Assembly (NCBI GenBank): GCA_020848015.1
Contig: JADLBA010000021.1
Coordinates: forward strand, 1-6,551
DNA length: 6,551 nucleotides
Source: Crocinitomicaceae bacterium
Lineage (GTDB): Bacteria > Bacteroidota > Bacteroidia > Flavobacteriales_D > Sanyastnellaceae
Direction: 5' to 3'
The translations under genes and the position numbers were made by a program. Positions 1 through 5,534 of the stretch are shown piece after piece. The notes under the pieces are model-generated. The model saw nothing but the letters and a program-made list of their open reading frames with translations, was not told the origin of the DNA and ran no database searches. Numbering within the stretch: position 1 is the first letter of the stretch; each line of letters begins with the position of its first letter.

Positions 1-1063
1 TGCCCCCTGAATATCCGGCACCTGAATAGTTGGTTCTTCCGGCTCCACCATCACCAACCGTTACCGTGTAATTATTTCCAGGAATAACGGTATACGATGG
101 ATTGTATATTACCCCACCTGCTCCGCCGCCGCCAGCCCTGTCGTAACCTCCTCCTCCACCGCCGGCCACCACTAGCACTTCCACCGTGGATACACCCGGA
201 GGAGCTGTCCAAGAAGTCGTGCCGGTATTTGTAAAACTCAGTAGTGTAGTTGTTGTCACTCCGCGGGTGTCGGAATAATTTCCATTGCCACACGTTCCAA
301 CAGCGCGGACTCGATAGTAATAAGTTGTTGCACCGCTCAGCCCCGTTATGGAAGCCGATGTTGTGTTCCCAGTATTCAGTCCGTTGTAACCGTTGACAAA
401 TGAAGAAAAATTGCTCACGGTAGAAACATCCAGCAGGTAAGCGGAAGCGCCCGGCACAGATAGCCAGTTGGCAGTGAACGAATTCAATGTTACATCGCTG
501 GCTGCTGCGGTAGAAGGTGCAGCCGGCGGGCTTTCTAAAGCTACTGACAGGTTAGATGCGGTGCCGAACCCACATGCGTTACCCGGTATTACGGAAATTG
601 TACCGTCATTGCTCCCGGCTGTTACCTGTATCATATCACTATTAGCGCCCGCCGTTTGAATCCATCCCGATGGAAGTGACCAAGTATAATTGATTCCACT
701 AAAACCTTCTACTGAGTAGGTGAGACCAACAGTACCAGCACACGGAGATGTATCTCCCGAAATCGCTGATGGCTGCCCGGGTGCGCCGGTGCAACCGCAG
801 CCGACTGTTTGCCATGAACTTCCGACAAAAAATTCCAAGCAGTGGGTAGTTGTATTAAAAATTGTCAGTGCTTGGTCAGGGTTTTGAATTGCATCTCTTT
901 CCGTCTTCGTCATACGTGGCGGAAGAAATCCCTTTGAATGGGATTCTACCTCTAACATCGCAGATCCAACTGGATTGCTTTGGGTCTCACTGATTTTCAC
1001 TCCCTGAGATATAAGTAGGAAAGGAATAGAGACAAGAATGCAAACAGAAAGTAACTTCTTCAT
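1..1063 (-). CDS. Modular secreted surface protein (PKD-like, FN3, glycine-rich), 3' end outside window
   Basis: Seen: an open frame of 354 codons from the ATG at 1063-1061 to the left edge without a stop, so the C-terminus is missing. Residues 1-19 form a signal peptide (MKK, hydrophobic core, then S-Q). Residues about 33-87 match the module common in Bacteroidota surface proteins, with 'KGFLPPRMT', 'ERDAI' and 'IFNTTTHCLEFF.GSSW'. Residues about 96-176 look like a PKD-like domain ('SGDTSPCAGTVGLTYSV', 'YTWSLPSGW'). Residues about 178-272 look like fibronectin type III ('SFTANW', 'ITGLSGATTYYYRVRAV'). From about residue 275 a glycine-rich module begins ('TSWTAPPGVSTVEVLVVAGGGGGG'). Known: such proteins are exported and often end in a sorting domain, which cannot be seen here. 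Inferred: an adhesin-like cell-surface or extracellular protein. It is transcribed divergently from the glycine-rich gene at 1263. The start is chosen because it gives a proper signal peptide 52 bases downstream of a good promoter. The exact function is unknown. Confidence 0.9.
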   Translation of the reverse strand, partial: MKKLLSVCILVSIPFLLISQGVKISETQSNPVGSAMLEVESHSKGFLPPRMTKTERDAIQNPDQALTIFNTTTHCLEFFVGSSWQTVGCGCTGAPGQPSAISGDTSPCAGTVGLTYSVEGFSGINYTWSLPSGWIQTAGANSDMIQVTAGSNDGTISVIPGNACGFGTASNLSVALESPPAAPSTAAASDVTLNSFTANWLSVPGASAYLLDVSTVSNFSSFVNGYNGLNTGNTTSASITGLSGATTYYYRVRAVGTCGNGNYSDTRGVTTTTLLSFTNTGTTSWTAPPGVSTVEVLVVAGGGGGGYDRAGGGGAGGVIYNPSYTVIPGNNYTVTVGDGGAGRTNYSGAGYSGG

Positions 1064-1114
1064 GTCTTGATAGTTTCGTTAAGGTGAAAATTAAAAAATT
1101 AACTTACTGCCATA

Positions 1115-1144
1115 CAAAGATATGTTCCGAGAGAAAAAAATCAA
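1115..1144 (-). promoter_or_regulatory. Bacteroidota-type promoter for the leftward surface-protein gene
   Basis: On the minus strand, TATCTTTG (1122-1115) matches the Bacteroidota -7 consensus TAnnTTTG exactly. A TTG (1144-1142) lies 19 bases upstream, fitting the -33 element and its usual spacing. The predicted transcript would start near 1108 and have a leader of about 45 nt before the ATG at 1063. No Shine-Dalgarno sequence precedes that ATG, which is normal in this phylum. Confidence 0.7.
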
Positions 1145-1157
1145 GTATTTCTTTTGT

Positions 1158-1177
1158 AATATTGTATGGACAATATT
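1158..1177. promoter_or_regulatory. Perfect 8-bp inverted repeat in divergent intergenic region, candidate operator
   Basis: AATATTGT (1158-1165) and ACAATATT (1170-1177) are perfect inverted repeats around a 4-base spacer, ATGG. The repeat lies 14 bp upstream of the -33 element of the leftward gene and 85 bp before the start of the rightward gene. This position suits a dimeric regulator that could affect both genes. The surrounding DNA is A/T-rich, so a chance palindrome is possible. There is no T-tract that would make it a terminator. Confidence 0.35.
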
Positions 1178-1262
1178 GATTCCTTACATATTTAGTAAAA
1201 CCAATTTTTAATTTCAATTATATTTTTTTAAACCCCGCTGAAATGCATAATATCTGTAGAAA

Positions 1263-2219
1263 ATGAAAAACACTCCACTCCAACGGTTGATCATGATTCT
1301 TGCAATTGCCTTATCTCCTGCTCTTGCGTGGAATAAAGCATCCGCTCAATGCAAACCCATGATTAAAATTGACAATAAAGCCGCAGTAGTAAATCCGAAC
1401 GATGATTTCGGTCTGCGTTTTCCCTTCTGGCTCAACGAGGGACAAACCCTGTCCGTCGGTTCCAGCGTAAGCTCCATTTCTGTCATTGAATTTACTGAAG
1501 CAGGTGCTGCACTGGAGTATTCAGGGGTATTGAATATTACCTCTTTATCGCCGGTGTCTGTACCTTCGGGTAAAGTATGGAAGATTGAATCCGTCGCCAT
1601 TGATAATAATTCTTCCTCTTATAAAACAGCTAAATTTTCCAGCGGAGGCACATATACCTGGACGGTTCCGGCATGTGCGGAGCAGATTTGTATTGAGATT
1701 TGGGGGGCTGGTGGTGGCGGAAGCGGGGCAGCATATAACGGAGGTAGTTATCCGAGCGGAGCGGGTGGTGGTGGCGGTGGATTTGGCTCCGGCTGTTTTA
1801 CAGTCGTTCCAGGCTCCAGCTATACAATTAATGTTGGTGCTGGCGGAATTGGTGGAGCGGGAACTAGTAGTACAGGGGGTTCAGCGCAAAACGGCAGTTC
1901 CGGAGGAGCCTCTAATGTCGGCTCACTTATTTCCGCCACCGGCGGAACAGCAGCATTATACTCGCCGCCTGGTGGAATACCCGGCACCGGGGGCACAAGT
2001 GCGGCTGCCAGCCATGCTGTGGGTGCAGATGGCCTCGCAGGGATCGGTGCGGGCCCTGGTGGCGCGGGTGGTGCCGGCGGAAATGGTGGCGCGGGTGGTG
2101 CATCTGCATCAGGAGCCGGACAGAATGGGACTGGCCCAGGTGGTGGCGCAAGCGGTGGTGGAAATTATTACTCCGCAGGAGGAAATGGTGCCCCAGGTCT
2201 GGTGATTATTTCTTGGTAA
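1263..2219 (+). CDS. Secreted glycine-rich domain protein
   Basis: Seen: 318 residues. Residues 1-28 form a signal peptide (basic start, hydrophobic 9-22, A-S-A before Q29). C30 is not in a lipobox, so it is probably not a lipoprotein. Residues about 31-120 form a beta-rich N-terminal domain with 'FPFWLNEGQTLSVG', 'ISVIEF' and 'VPSGKVWKIESV', phrases I associate with uncharacterised Bacteroidota exported proteins. Residues about 123-318 are a glycine-rich domain. It opens with 'YTWTVPACAEQICIEIWGAGGGG', contains 'CFTVVPGSSYTINVGAGG', and closes with 'GAPGLVIISW' at the very C-terminus. The opening and closing strands frame low-complexity G/A/S sequence. C138, C143 and C178 could form disulfides. 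Known: similar glycine-rich domains occur in surface proteins and phage adhesins. Inferred: a secreted or surface-displayed structural or adhesive protein, ending without any visible type IX sorting domain. It shares its C-terminal module with the divergent neighbour. A strong terminator follows, so it is probably monocistronic. I find no convincing promoter; the best match, TATTTTTT at 1221-1228, lacks a -33 partner. Confidence 0.85.
   Translation: MKNTPLQRLIMILAIALSPALAWNKASAQCKPMIKIDNKAAVVNPNDDFGLRFPFWLNEGQTLSVGSSVSSISVIEFTEAGAALEYSGVLNITSLSPVSVPSGKVWKIESVAIDNNSSSYKTAKFSSGGTYTWTVPACAEQICIEIWGAGGGGSGAAYNGGSYPSGAGGGGGGFGSGCFTVVPGSSYTINVGAGGIGGAGTSSTGGSAQNGSSGGASNVGSLISATGGTAALYSPPGGIPGTGGTSAAASHAVGADGLAGIGAGPGGAGGAGGNGGAGGASASGAGQNGTGPGGGASGGGNYYSAGGNGAPGLVIISW
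2057..2101 (+). repeat. 18-bp direct repeat, 27-bp period, inside glycine-rich domain
   Basis: TGGTGGCGCGGGTGGTGC occurs at 2057-2074 and again, identical, at 2084-2101. The 27-base offset is nine codons, so the reading frame is preserved (GGAGGA then GGAGGA). This fits recent in-frame duplication or slippage within the polyglycine region and marks a site where the protein could vary in length between strains. Confidence 0.7.
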
Positions 2220-2248
2220 ACAGCATTCGACGCCAACACATCTTTTAT

Positions 2249-2282
2249 CCGCAGATAAGTTCAACTTCTGCGGTTTTTTTTT
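2249..2282 (+). terminator. Intrinsic terminator of the glycine-rich protein gene
   Basis: CCGCAGA (2249-2255) pairs perfectly with TCTGCGG (2267-2273) around an 11-base loop that can close further through AGT/ACT. Nine consecutive T follow (2274-2282). It lies 29 bases after the stop codon at 2217-2219. The T-tract is only on the plus strand, so it terminates rightward transcription only. Confidence 0.9.
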
Positions 2283-2400
2283 AATAATTCTATTGCTGCT
2301 TATAGACGATGGGACTCGTAGAAGAGCAGCGATCGCTACCCAAGCAATGAGAATAAGAAATGACCCGTCGCCTACTTTTCCAGAACGAAGAAGAGAACTG

Positions 2401-2469
2401 TGCGGTACTGCCTGAGCAGAAATACCGTACTGCTTTATCCAAAGCATTTATTTGATCTGCTGTTTTTTT
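2401..2469 (+). ncRNA. Candidate structured RNA 3' end or attenuator-like element
   Basis: Three potential helices are visible. CGGTA+CTGC (2403-2411) folds back on GCAG (2416-2419) and TACCG (2423-2427) around a CTGA loop, with a 3-base AAA bulge. TGCTTT (2431-2436) pairs with AAAGCA (2441-2446) around ATCC. AGCAGA (2415-2420) can instead pair with TCTGCT (2456-2461), just before G and seven T (2463-2469), which would form a terminator-like stem. The first and third helices share bases and so exclude each other. The element sits after a strong terminator, so it needs its own promoter or read-through. No RNA family is recognised. It could equally be part of a dispersed intergenic repeat. Confidence 0.3.
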
Positions 2470-2480
2470 GCCGGAAGTAT

Positions 2481-2509
2481 GAAATGAATGGCCTTTTCAT
2501 TCATTTTTT
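2481..2509 (+). terminator. Weak A/T-rich hairpin with T-tract, possible terminator
   Basis: AAATGAATG (2482-2490) is perfectly complementary to CATTCATTT (2498-2506) around a 7-base loop (GCCTTTT). Three further T follow. The low GC content makes the stem weak, so it may be a terminator for the preceding structured segment or chance symmetry in A/T-rich DNA. Confidence 0.3.
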
Positions 2510-2631
2510 CTGATTGATTGAAATGTATCTAAAATTATTTATATTGGCATTTTCTCGTTAGCATTGGATTTTATTTTCTTGCCATCGCGGGTATTTTCTG
2601 TATAACTATACGACCGCTCGTACTTTCTGCC

Positions 2632-2662
2632 TTATTTAACTGTGTTTCTTTTCTTACTTTCG
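2632..2662 (+). promoter_or_regulatory. Possible promoter of the metalloprotease gene
   Basis: TACTTTCG (2655-2662) matches the Bacteroidota -7 consensus TAnnTTTG at all but one position. TTA (2632-2634), 20 bases upstream, is a poor -33 partner. The implied leader would be only about 14 nt. I see no better match in the 200 bases before the ATG at 2683. Confidence 0.25.
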
Positions 2663-2682
2663 GTCATAATTCTACACCCGTA

Positions 2683-5253
2683 ATGAAATATACCATTGCA
2701 GCTTTGACACTTGCCGTTTGTGCGTTTTTGACATCAGAGAGTTATGCGCAAACCGATACGAAACAGATGAGGAAAAGAAAAGGGAAAAAAGAAACCATCA
2801 GGGAAGATAAATACGCCGACATTGTAAAAAAGTGTAAGAAATTCGACGGGCTTATTGTCCTTTACCGAGATACAGTGACGGGAAAATCTTATATTGAGAT
2901 CAGCGAAGAACAATTGGGAAAAGAATTTATTTATTTCAATCACGTGGCGGATGCCGCAGTTGAAAGTGGTTATTTCCGCGGATCATTCGGCAGCAGCAAG
3001 ATCATCCGTTTTGAAAAAGTCTTTGATAAAATTGATATTTTACAGGAGAATACCAGCTATTATTTTGATCCCTCTACCGAGCTTAGTCGCTCTGCCGGCG
3101 CTAATGTCAACGACCCGCTGATCGCAAGTGAAAAAATTGAAGCCATTCATAAGGACAAAAAAAAATACCTTGTTGATGGCGATGCTGTTTTTCTATCCGA
3201 AAAACTTCAATTGATAAAAAGACCTTCTCCTCCCGGAGCTACGCCCGGACCACTCGGCACTTTGAGTGCTTCAAAAACAAGATTGGACTCGATCAATAAC
3301 TACCCCGAAAATACCGAACTCATTGTTTCTTATGTTTATGAAAATACCAATCCGCCTGTTTTCACAGATGCATTAGCTGATCCGAGGAATATCACCATTC
3401 GCTACCAACATACTATCCTCGGTATGCCGCAAGACAATTTCAATCCTCGCGCCGATGATCCGAGGGTGGGTTACTTTACTACCCAGGTAAACGATATGAC
3501 AAGCTATTCGGCCACACCATTCCGAGATATGATTCACCGGTGGCGATTGGAGAAAAAGTACCCGGACTCCACTCTGTCTGAACCGGTCAAGCCGATCACC
3601 TTTTGGATAGAAAATACTACCCCGCGAGAGTTCCGCCCGATAATCAAGGAATCATGCGAGCGTTGGAACATTGCTTTTGAAAAAGCGGGGTTTAAAAATG
3701 CAGTTGTTTGCCTCGAACAACCCGACGATGCTACCTGGGATGCGGGAGATATACGTTATAATGTGTTGCGCTGGACATCTTCCCCTGATCCGTTGTTTGG
3801 TGGTTACGGCCCAAGCTTTGTCAATCCGCGCACCGGAGAAATACTTGGCGCTGATATCATGCTTGAGTTCGTTGCGATAACCAACAGAGTAAAAGCAGAA
3901 ATGGTTTTTAAAACCACCGGTTTTATGACAGATGAATCATTGAATGCCCAATCCGCACAGTTCATAGGGCACCCTTATTCTTGTTTTGCTTCCGATATGA
4001 CAAACCACGACCTTTTGTTCGGAAATACGGTGGCTTCTGTGATGGGGATGGATGAAATCGCAAAAAAAGAAATCGTAAAACAGTTACTTGGACGACTTAT
4101 TTTGCACGAAGTAGGTCATACCCTCGGCCTTACCCATAATATGCGTGCAAGTACATTGCATACCGTTGAGGAAATCAAGAACCCTGAAAAAATTCGTAAA
4201 GAAGGATTGGCTAACTCTGTAATGGAGTACCCCGCGTTTAACTATCAGCTAAAGCCCGAACATCAGTCTATTTTCTGTGATGATAAACCAGGACCTTATG
4301 ATCTTTGGGTAATTGAATATGGTTACAGCACCTCTCTCTCTGATTCGCTGATGGAGGCGGACAGATTGAAAATGATCACCGATAGAAGTGCCAACCATGA
4401 CCTTGCTTACGGCAATGATGCAGATGATATGCGCAGCAGCGGGCGAGGTATTGACCCTGACGTAAACATTTACGATTTGAGCAGCGATCCTGTTCAGTAT
4501 GCCATGGAGCGCTGCGAATTGGTAAATGCTGTACTTCCGGGATTGAAAGACCACATTCAGAAAAACAACCGGAGCTATCAGGAGTTGCTTCAGTCATTCC
4601 TTATTGCTACCGGCGAATATGCGATTCAATTGAGGGTTATGACAAGGCAGATCGGCGGCGTTCATTTTGACAGGAGTTTTGCTGGGCAGGAAACGAAACA
4701 TCTGCCTTTTGAGCCGGTGAGCGAAGAAAAGCAAAGAGCAGCAATGAAGGCATTAGAAAAGTACGCTTTTGCCCCGGATATACTGGAAAAATCGAATCTC
4801 CTACTCAGCTACCTGCTACAACAACGCAGAGGATTTGATCACTTCTCGAATAACCAAGACCCTAAGATTCACGACCGTATCCTGACAATGCAGGAAGAGT
4901 GTCTCAATCATTTATTGCATCGTGCCGTATTGCAGCGAATTACTGACAGTAAATTGTATGGCAATACTTATACGCTGGATGAAGTGCTGACTGATCTTAC
5001 AAATTCAATATTCCTCGCTGACCAGAAAGGGAGTGTGAACACAGTGCGGCAAAACCTGCAGGTTGAATATACGCAGCGACTTGTAAAGATCATGGATCCG
5101 GCAATAGGATACGATAATGTGAGTGTAGGTATGGCAATAGCAGAGCTCAAACGCATTGACCAGATGCAGGCTGCCGCGGCAGCTCCAGATGGTCTGACAA
5201 AAGCCCATCGCGAACACCTGCGTACCATTATTAAAAAGGCATTCGAGTCTTAG
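2683..5253 (+). CDS. Secreted zinc-dependent metalloprotease, DUF5117/DUF4953 met-zincin family
   Basis: Seen: 856 residues. Residues 1-22 form a signal peptide (hydrophobic 5-17, then S-Y-A before Q23), followed by a very basic stretch (about 28-50). Residues about 45-265 resemble the DUF5118/DUF5117 N-terminal region ('FDGLIVLYRDTVTGKSYIEI', 'LGKEFIYFNHV'). The catalytic part spans about residues 287-520. It contains 'GPSFVNPRTGEILGADI' (376-392), the zinc site H475-E476-V-G-H479-T-L-G482-L-T-H485, and a Met-turn around M514 in 'SVMEY'. All three zinc-ligand histidines and the catalytic glutamate are present, so the enzyme should be active. The remainder, to 856, is mainly helical. Length is normal for the family. 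Known: these are metzincin-like proteases widespread in Bacteroidota, with substrates mostly undefined. Inferred: it acts in the periplasm or outside the cell; no sorting domain is visible at the C-terminus. It appears to be a single-gene unit, isolated from both neighbours by long gaps. No clear terminator follows. Confidence 0.93.
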   Translation: MKYTIAALTLAVCAFLTSESYAQTDTKQMRKRKGKKETIREDKYADIVKKCKKFDGLIVLYRDTVTGKSYIEISEEQLGKEFIYFNHVADAAVESGYFRGSFGSSKIIRFEKVFDKIDILQENTSYYFDPSTELSRSAGANVNDPLIASEKIEAIHKDKKKYLVDGDAVFLSEKLQLIKRPSPPGATPGPLGTLSASKTRLDSINNYPENTELIVSYVYENTNPPVFTDALADPRNITIRYQHTILGMPQDNFNPRADDPRVGYFTTQVNDMTSYSATPFRDMIHRWRLEKKYPDSTLSEPVKPITFWIENTTPREFRPIIKESCERWNIAFEKAGFKNAVVCLEQPDDATWDAGDIRYNVLRWTSSPDPLFGGYGPSFVNPRTGEILGADIMLEFVAITNRVKAEMVFKTTGFMTDESLNAQSAQFIGHPYSCFASDMTNHDLLFGNTVASVMGMDEIAKKEIVKQLLGRLILHEVGHTLGLTHNMRASTLHTVEEIKNPEKIRKEGLANSVMEYPAFNYQLKPEHQSIFCDDKPGPYDLWVIEYGYSTSLSDSLMEADRLKMITDRSANHDLAYGNDADDMRSSGRGIDPDVNIYDLSSDPVQYAMERCELVNAVLPGLKDHIQKNNRSYQELLQSFLIATGEYAIQLRVMTRQIGGVHFDRSFAGQETKHLPFEPVSEEKQRAAMKALEKYAFAPDILEKSNLLLSYLLQQRRGFDHFSNNQDPKIHDRILTMQEECLNHLLHRAVLQRITDSKLYGNTYTLDEVLTDLTNSIFLADQKGSVNTVRQNLQVEYTQRLVKIMDPAIGYDNVSVGMAIAELKRIDQMQAAAAAPDGLTKAHREHLRTIIKKAFES

Positions 5254-5256
5254 TGA

Positions 5257-5466
5257 TTGTTTGAGCTATATCATTCAGATATCCATTGTGAATCCAAAGT
5301 ATCTAAAGAATTTCTATTCAGTCATGATCTTTTTACGACTCTTTCTGTTTACTATGTTGCTGAGCTTGCCATGATAAACAAAAAAGAAGGAAAAGTATGG
5401 CTCACAAGGGAGGAAATACTAGGCGGGGTATTATTATTTAAAATAGTAAAAGTGCTAGAGAAATAA
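5257..5466 (+). CDS. Doubtful small ORF or gene remnant
   Basis: Seen: a 69-codon frame opening with TTG directly after an in-frame TGA and ending in TAA. The first ATG in this frame is at codon 39, leaving only 31 residues. The product is not recognised. Its second half ('INKKEGKVWLTREEILGG', 'LLFKIVKVLEK') has a plausible helical protein-like pattern. G+C is about 34% by hand count over 5281-5460, below the neighbouring genes, and A/T-ending codons such as CTA and ATA are frequent. It starts 3 bases after the metalloprotease stop, so it could be co-transcribed. It may be a real small protein, the tail of a decayed gene, or chance; I favour remnant or chance. Confidence 0.2.
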   Translation: MFELYHSDIHCESKVSKEFLFSHDLFTTLSVYYVAELAMINKKEGKVWLTREEILGGVLLFKIVKVLEK

Positions 5467-5512
5467 TAATATAACTTTTAAATGCCAACCACCCTTTAAT
5501 TGAAAAAGAAAC

Positions 5513-5529
5513 TAATTTTATTAAAATTA
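5513..5529. promoter_or_regulatory. 17-bp A/T palindrome just upstream of the NDH-2 start
   Basis: TAATTTTA (5513-5520), a central T, and TAAAATTA (5522-5529) form a perfect palindrome ending 5 bases before the ATG at 5535. It could be an operator for a dimeric repressor or lie in the 5' leader and affect initiation. Low complexity means chance is a real alternative. No clear promoter was found here; TAACTTTT at 5472-5479 is a weak -7 candidate without a -33 element. Confidence 0.3.
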
Positions 5530-5534
5530 TTTCT

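Larger units (their letters stand above)
2283..2682. other. Long intergenic region: GC-richer structured part, then A/T-rich leader
   Basis: No convincing gene is present on either strand. By hand count, 2311-2440 is about 49% G+C whereas 2461-2580 is about 27%, so the gap has two distinct halves. The first half holds the 10-bp palindrome AGCGATCGCT (2328-2337) and several hairpins that end in a T-tract. The second half holds a 9-bp A/T-rich hairpin (2482-2506) and the upstream region of the metalloprotease gene. A minus-strand open frame crosses the first half, but it runs antisense through the terminator and the end of the upstream gene and does not look like a protein gene. Confidence 0.6.

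Noticed and set aside
72..293. Second minus-strand frame inside the left surface-protein gene
   Set aside because: Its arginine- and glycine-rich product is a frame-shifted reading of the glycine-rich module; the long modular frame explains this DNA.
468..659. Plus-strand 63-codon frame
   Set aside because: It lies entirely antisense to the PKD-like/FN3 region of the leftward gene, with no leader or domain of its own.
1221..1260. Promoter for the rightward glycine-rich gene (TATTTTTT at 1221, TATCTGTA at 1251)
   Set aside because: Neither has a TTG-type -33 element at the right spacing, and the second is too close to the ATG.
1323..1355. Lipoprotein signal at C30 of the glycine-rich protein
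   Set aside because: The residues before the cysteine (A-S-A-Q) do not fit a lipobox; ordinary signal peptidase cleavage after A28 is more likely.
1585..2205. Plus-strand 206-codon frame overlapping the glycine-rich gene
   Set aside because: It is an alternative-frame reading of GGN-rich codons; the real frame has a signal peptide, strand motifs and a terminator behind it.
2168..2219. Type IX secretion sorting domain at the C-terminus of the glycine-rich protein
   Set aside because: The protein ends in the closing strand of the glycine-rich domain (GLVIISW), leaving no room for a sorting domain.
2109..2447. Minus-strand 112-codon open frame across the 2283-2447 spacer
   Set aside because: It runs antisense through the terminator and the 3' end of the glycine-rich gene and has no recognisable domain. 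The open frame is better explained by the GC-richer island plus the stop-poor antisense of glycine codons.
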